Positions 61,520 through 64,000 of a stretch of 64,000 bases of DNA are shown here, piece after piece (the stretch's first letter is position 1; every line of letters starts with the position of its first letter). Source of the DNA: Ectobius pallidus. Taxonomy: Eukaryota; Arthropoda; Insecta; Blattodea; Ectobiidae. The stretch spans positions 159,948,532-160,012,531 of the forward strand of contig CAXKWD010000001.1 in assembly GCA_964059195.1 (NCBI GenBank), written 5' to 3'. The notes under the pieces were generated by a model, which saw only the letters and a program-made list of their open reading frames with translations, was not told where the DNA came from and ran no database searches. The translations under genes were made by a program, and so were the position numbers.

Positions 61520-62300
61520 CTTGCTATTTCAAAAGACTGGGTTCATCCTCTTCGGATACTGAAGAAAGGGCATAGGAAAATGCTGTTGCAATATCTGACA
61601 CAGGGAATCTGAGTTGTAGCTACTGATAGCAGCACAACTGCAAGAAATAAACTATTCAGATCCTTCTTACAAAATCAGGTTTTGTATTATAGATCATGGA
61701 TTTAAGCAACTGGAGGAGAACAAATGAATTACTTAGACAACATTAATTAGTATTTTGAATTCCCGATTCTTAGGACAGCCACATGGTTTTTTTTGTACAA
61801 CAGCGAGAATAAAAATATTCACTTTCACATCAGATTTTCTTAAATACCAGTTCTGTACATTGCAATTTAAAAAAACAAGAACAGAGTTCCTTTTGCCACA
61901 AAATATGGTGTCCAGCTGTAGTATTAGTAAATTTTGGAACAGACATTTATTAAACCATGTACAGTTCTAAAATTCCATGCACTCCTCTGCATCTTTATCA
62001 TAAAATAATGTCATACATAAAATAAAAATGTCACTAATCAGAGGCTCTTTATCTAACACTTTAATTTTCACATTTGTCAAAAAATGTTTAATAAGTATAA
62101 CTCTCATAGCTTTCAAAGTTCTTAGATTGTGGATGCTTTAACAATTAAGTACAGGTTTCACTGTAGGAAATAATACTTTCCATTTACTTCATAACGAATG
62201 AAGAATATCTGTTTGCTTTATCTACAATTACAAAACATATAAAACTCTATGTAATTCCAATTAATGGGGATGCAATGCAATAATTAAACAACATAGATAC
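61520..62300 (-). other. Intron sequence
   Basis: AT-rich DNA immediately downstream (minus strand) of the 62-kb exon; nothing recognised. Confidence 0.55.
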
Positions 62301-62440
62301 CTTATTTGGTGCTGACTGCATTCCGTGGAAGGGCAGATTCTCATAGAAAGTTTTATCTTCATCTGGCTGGAGTAGTCCATTGCTTGGGGAGCCAGCCAGA
62401 TCTGGCCTCGATTTATCTTTGGTAGCTAACGGGCTGGGGT
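62301..62440 (-). CDS. Internal exon of the same gene, receptor-tail-like
   Basis: On the minus strand the acceptor GTATGTTTTCAG ends at 62441, and the donor AAATAAG/GTATCT lies at 62300. The 140-nt exon begins with two bases of a split codon, encodes 46 residues, and ends in phase 0, matching the exon at 55671. The peptide runs PSPLATKDKSRPDLAGSPSN and continues to EDKTFYENLPFHGMQ and SAPNK. YENL is a YxN motif suited to Grb2-type SH2 binding. Because it starts mid-codon, earlier exons must lie to the right, beyond this window or in 62441-64000. The style agrees with a cytoplasmic tail of an adhesion/guidance receptor, with sidestep-like or other immunoglobulin-superfamily members as leading guesses. 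Confidence 0.82.
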
Positions 62441-64000
62441 CTGAAAACATACATACATAATTATGTAAAGAATACAGTTCTTTATTTAAAAAAAAAAAAA
62501 AAATGCTACAACAAGTAACAGCAAATTTCTTAAAATTGGACAGTTTCTGCCTTAGATTGCAGAAAATTATGTAGCAAATTAACTTGTGCTTTCGGATAAG
62601 GTCTGAACTACTGGTAATTTCAAATAAGTTTTCAATATTTAAGCTGTGTTACAAAGAGTGAGCATTAAGTGTTTATGGTTGAGAGTTTAAATATAAAAAA
62701 TACTTATGGAAATATGACAAAGAAGTAATCCCTAATTACAAAGAATGAGAGGAAAAATCTTTCCATTACACATAGATAATGCCTTGACATTGCTAATTTT
62801 AGAATCATTTATATACAGAGCTTAGGGCACCCCAGTCTGATACTCATTTTTTTCATGTTGGATAATTGTTAAAAATGCGCATATGAATAAAAAAATATGT
62901 ATAGGTGCAAATCTTAATATCTCCTAGAGCTTTTCATAGTTAATATTCCTTGATTTTTAAAATAAATATTACCATATAGTGAGTTCTTGAGTAATATGTA
63001 CTGTAGTATGTTCATGTTTAAGCTGCAGTGATTGTTTTGATTCAGGCTTCTCTAAAAATTAGTTTGATTCAAGTGATAATTTGTATGGTTTGAATATAGG
63101 TTACGTTGTTCATTGTTCTTAGTCGTATAGAATCTTCAATTTTTGCTGAGTTGTAATATTCATTCTTCATAGATTTCTTTGGGTAAATTTATATAATTGA
63201 AGTTGCTGCTCTGAGAGTAAATGAACCAGCAAATAAATTATTTGTCCATTTGTCAGCTGCTTTAGCAAGTCTTCTTCAAAATGAAATGAAATGTGAGTAG
63301 TTTCTGGTTATAATGATCGAGGCGAAAGGTTGAGTAAATAAACAGTTTTGTCCACGATTATTTCTCAATGCTAAGCCCAACTTTGTACATATTTTCATGA
63401 ACCATGTCTTTCATCTCCTTAACCCTCTAATGATCATGCTCACACTTGAACACTATTAATTACATGTCATCTAGAAGGAACCAATATGCCAATTCTCAAA
63501 ATCATTCTAGTTTATGGTCATGTTTTATAAATCCTTAATTTATATTTTAATCTCAGTCGTTAAGAATAATATATATCTGTATATACATGATATATTTTCA
63601 TGTAAATGCTTTGCTTTTAGTTTTGTATAGATGACTAAATAAGTATCTTAACAGCAGTATTTATGGAGGAAAGGGAGTCTTCTTTCAGAAGTTGATCAAA
63701 TCTACTTCTGACACATGGAAAGTTGATAATAGAGGAGTTTTATGGTTTGCTGGTGTAAAATTTTGAAACTTTGGAAATATTCTCTTACACGATGGAAATA
63801 CTGTCAAATCTGGTTATTACTAGAAAAATAAATTATAAAAATACTAATGGAAAAGTAGGGGTCGAAGAAAAAAGTTCTGAAAACATGAAACAGTTTCTGA
63901 TAATTTAGTGACATCCACTATTTTGTTAATTTGTAAACAGGCCTACAGAAAACAGCACATAACACACTGTAAAACTCTGTTAATTCATATATTTTTTAAA
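62441..64000 (-). other. Upstream intron to the window edge
   Basis: AT-rich DNA with an A-run at about 62490-62504. I found no additional exon with good splice signals, so the gene's ectodomain and membrane segment lie to the right of the window. Confidence 0.5.

Overview
The window looks like nuclear DNA of an arthropod, most likely an insect; the species is not determinable by reading. It is AT-rich, has long introns with GT-AG borders and histidine/glutamine-rich coding exons, and is full of DNA-transposon debris (hAT, Tigger/pogo-like, mariner-like), non-LTR tails and tRNA-derived SINE-like pieces. There is no bacterial-style gene organisation. A cockroach- or termite-like genome would fit, but that is a guess.

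Bases 1-20275 are one uninterrupted satellite array with a 48-bp monomer (about 420 copies) that runs off the left edge. Because 48 is a multiple of 3, long open frames appear on both strands. They are by-products of the period, not genes. The array has higher-order structure: two nearly identical directly adjacent blocks of about 4.9 and 4.5 kb, a 911-bp duplication, a copy of the first 700 bp 13.4 kb downstream, and a 478-bp higher-order repeat at the right edge. It ends abruptly against the remnant of a terminal-inverted-repeat element, followed by a short tandem repeat and an 860-bp A/T/G triplet microsatellite with its own 239-bp tandem duplication.

Bases 21.5-42.4 kb hold no recognisable host gene and many mobile-element relics. 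The best is a 2184-bp hAT element (29704-31887) with matching inverted ends, a perfect 8-bp target-site duplication and a broken ZMYM1-like transposase. A C-terminal transposase fragment of a second such element lies at 35.2-35.8 kb. Several non-autonomous elements have recognisable ends.

Bases 42.4-64 kb carry the 3' end of one host gene on the minus strand, entering from the right edge. Exons are at 62301-62440, 55108-55671, 48154-48615 and 42439-42615. The encoded peptide is low-complexity with tyrosine motifs (YxN, ITIM-like) and an SH3-ligand motif, as in the cytoplasmic tail of a cell-surface receptor. The last two exons each start in phase 0 and each end in a stop codon, so they look like alternative C-termini. 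The introns contain further transposon relics and, at 57507-57585, an exact 79-bp copy of the splice acceptor and start of the 55-kb exon.
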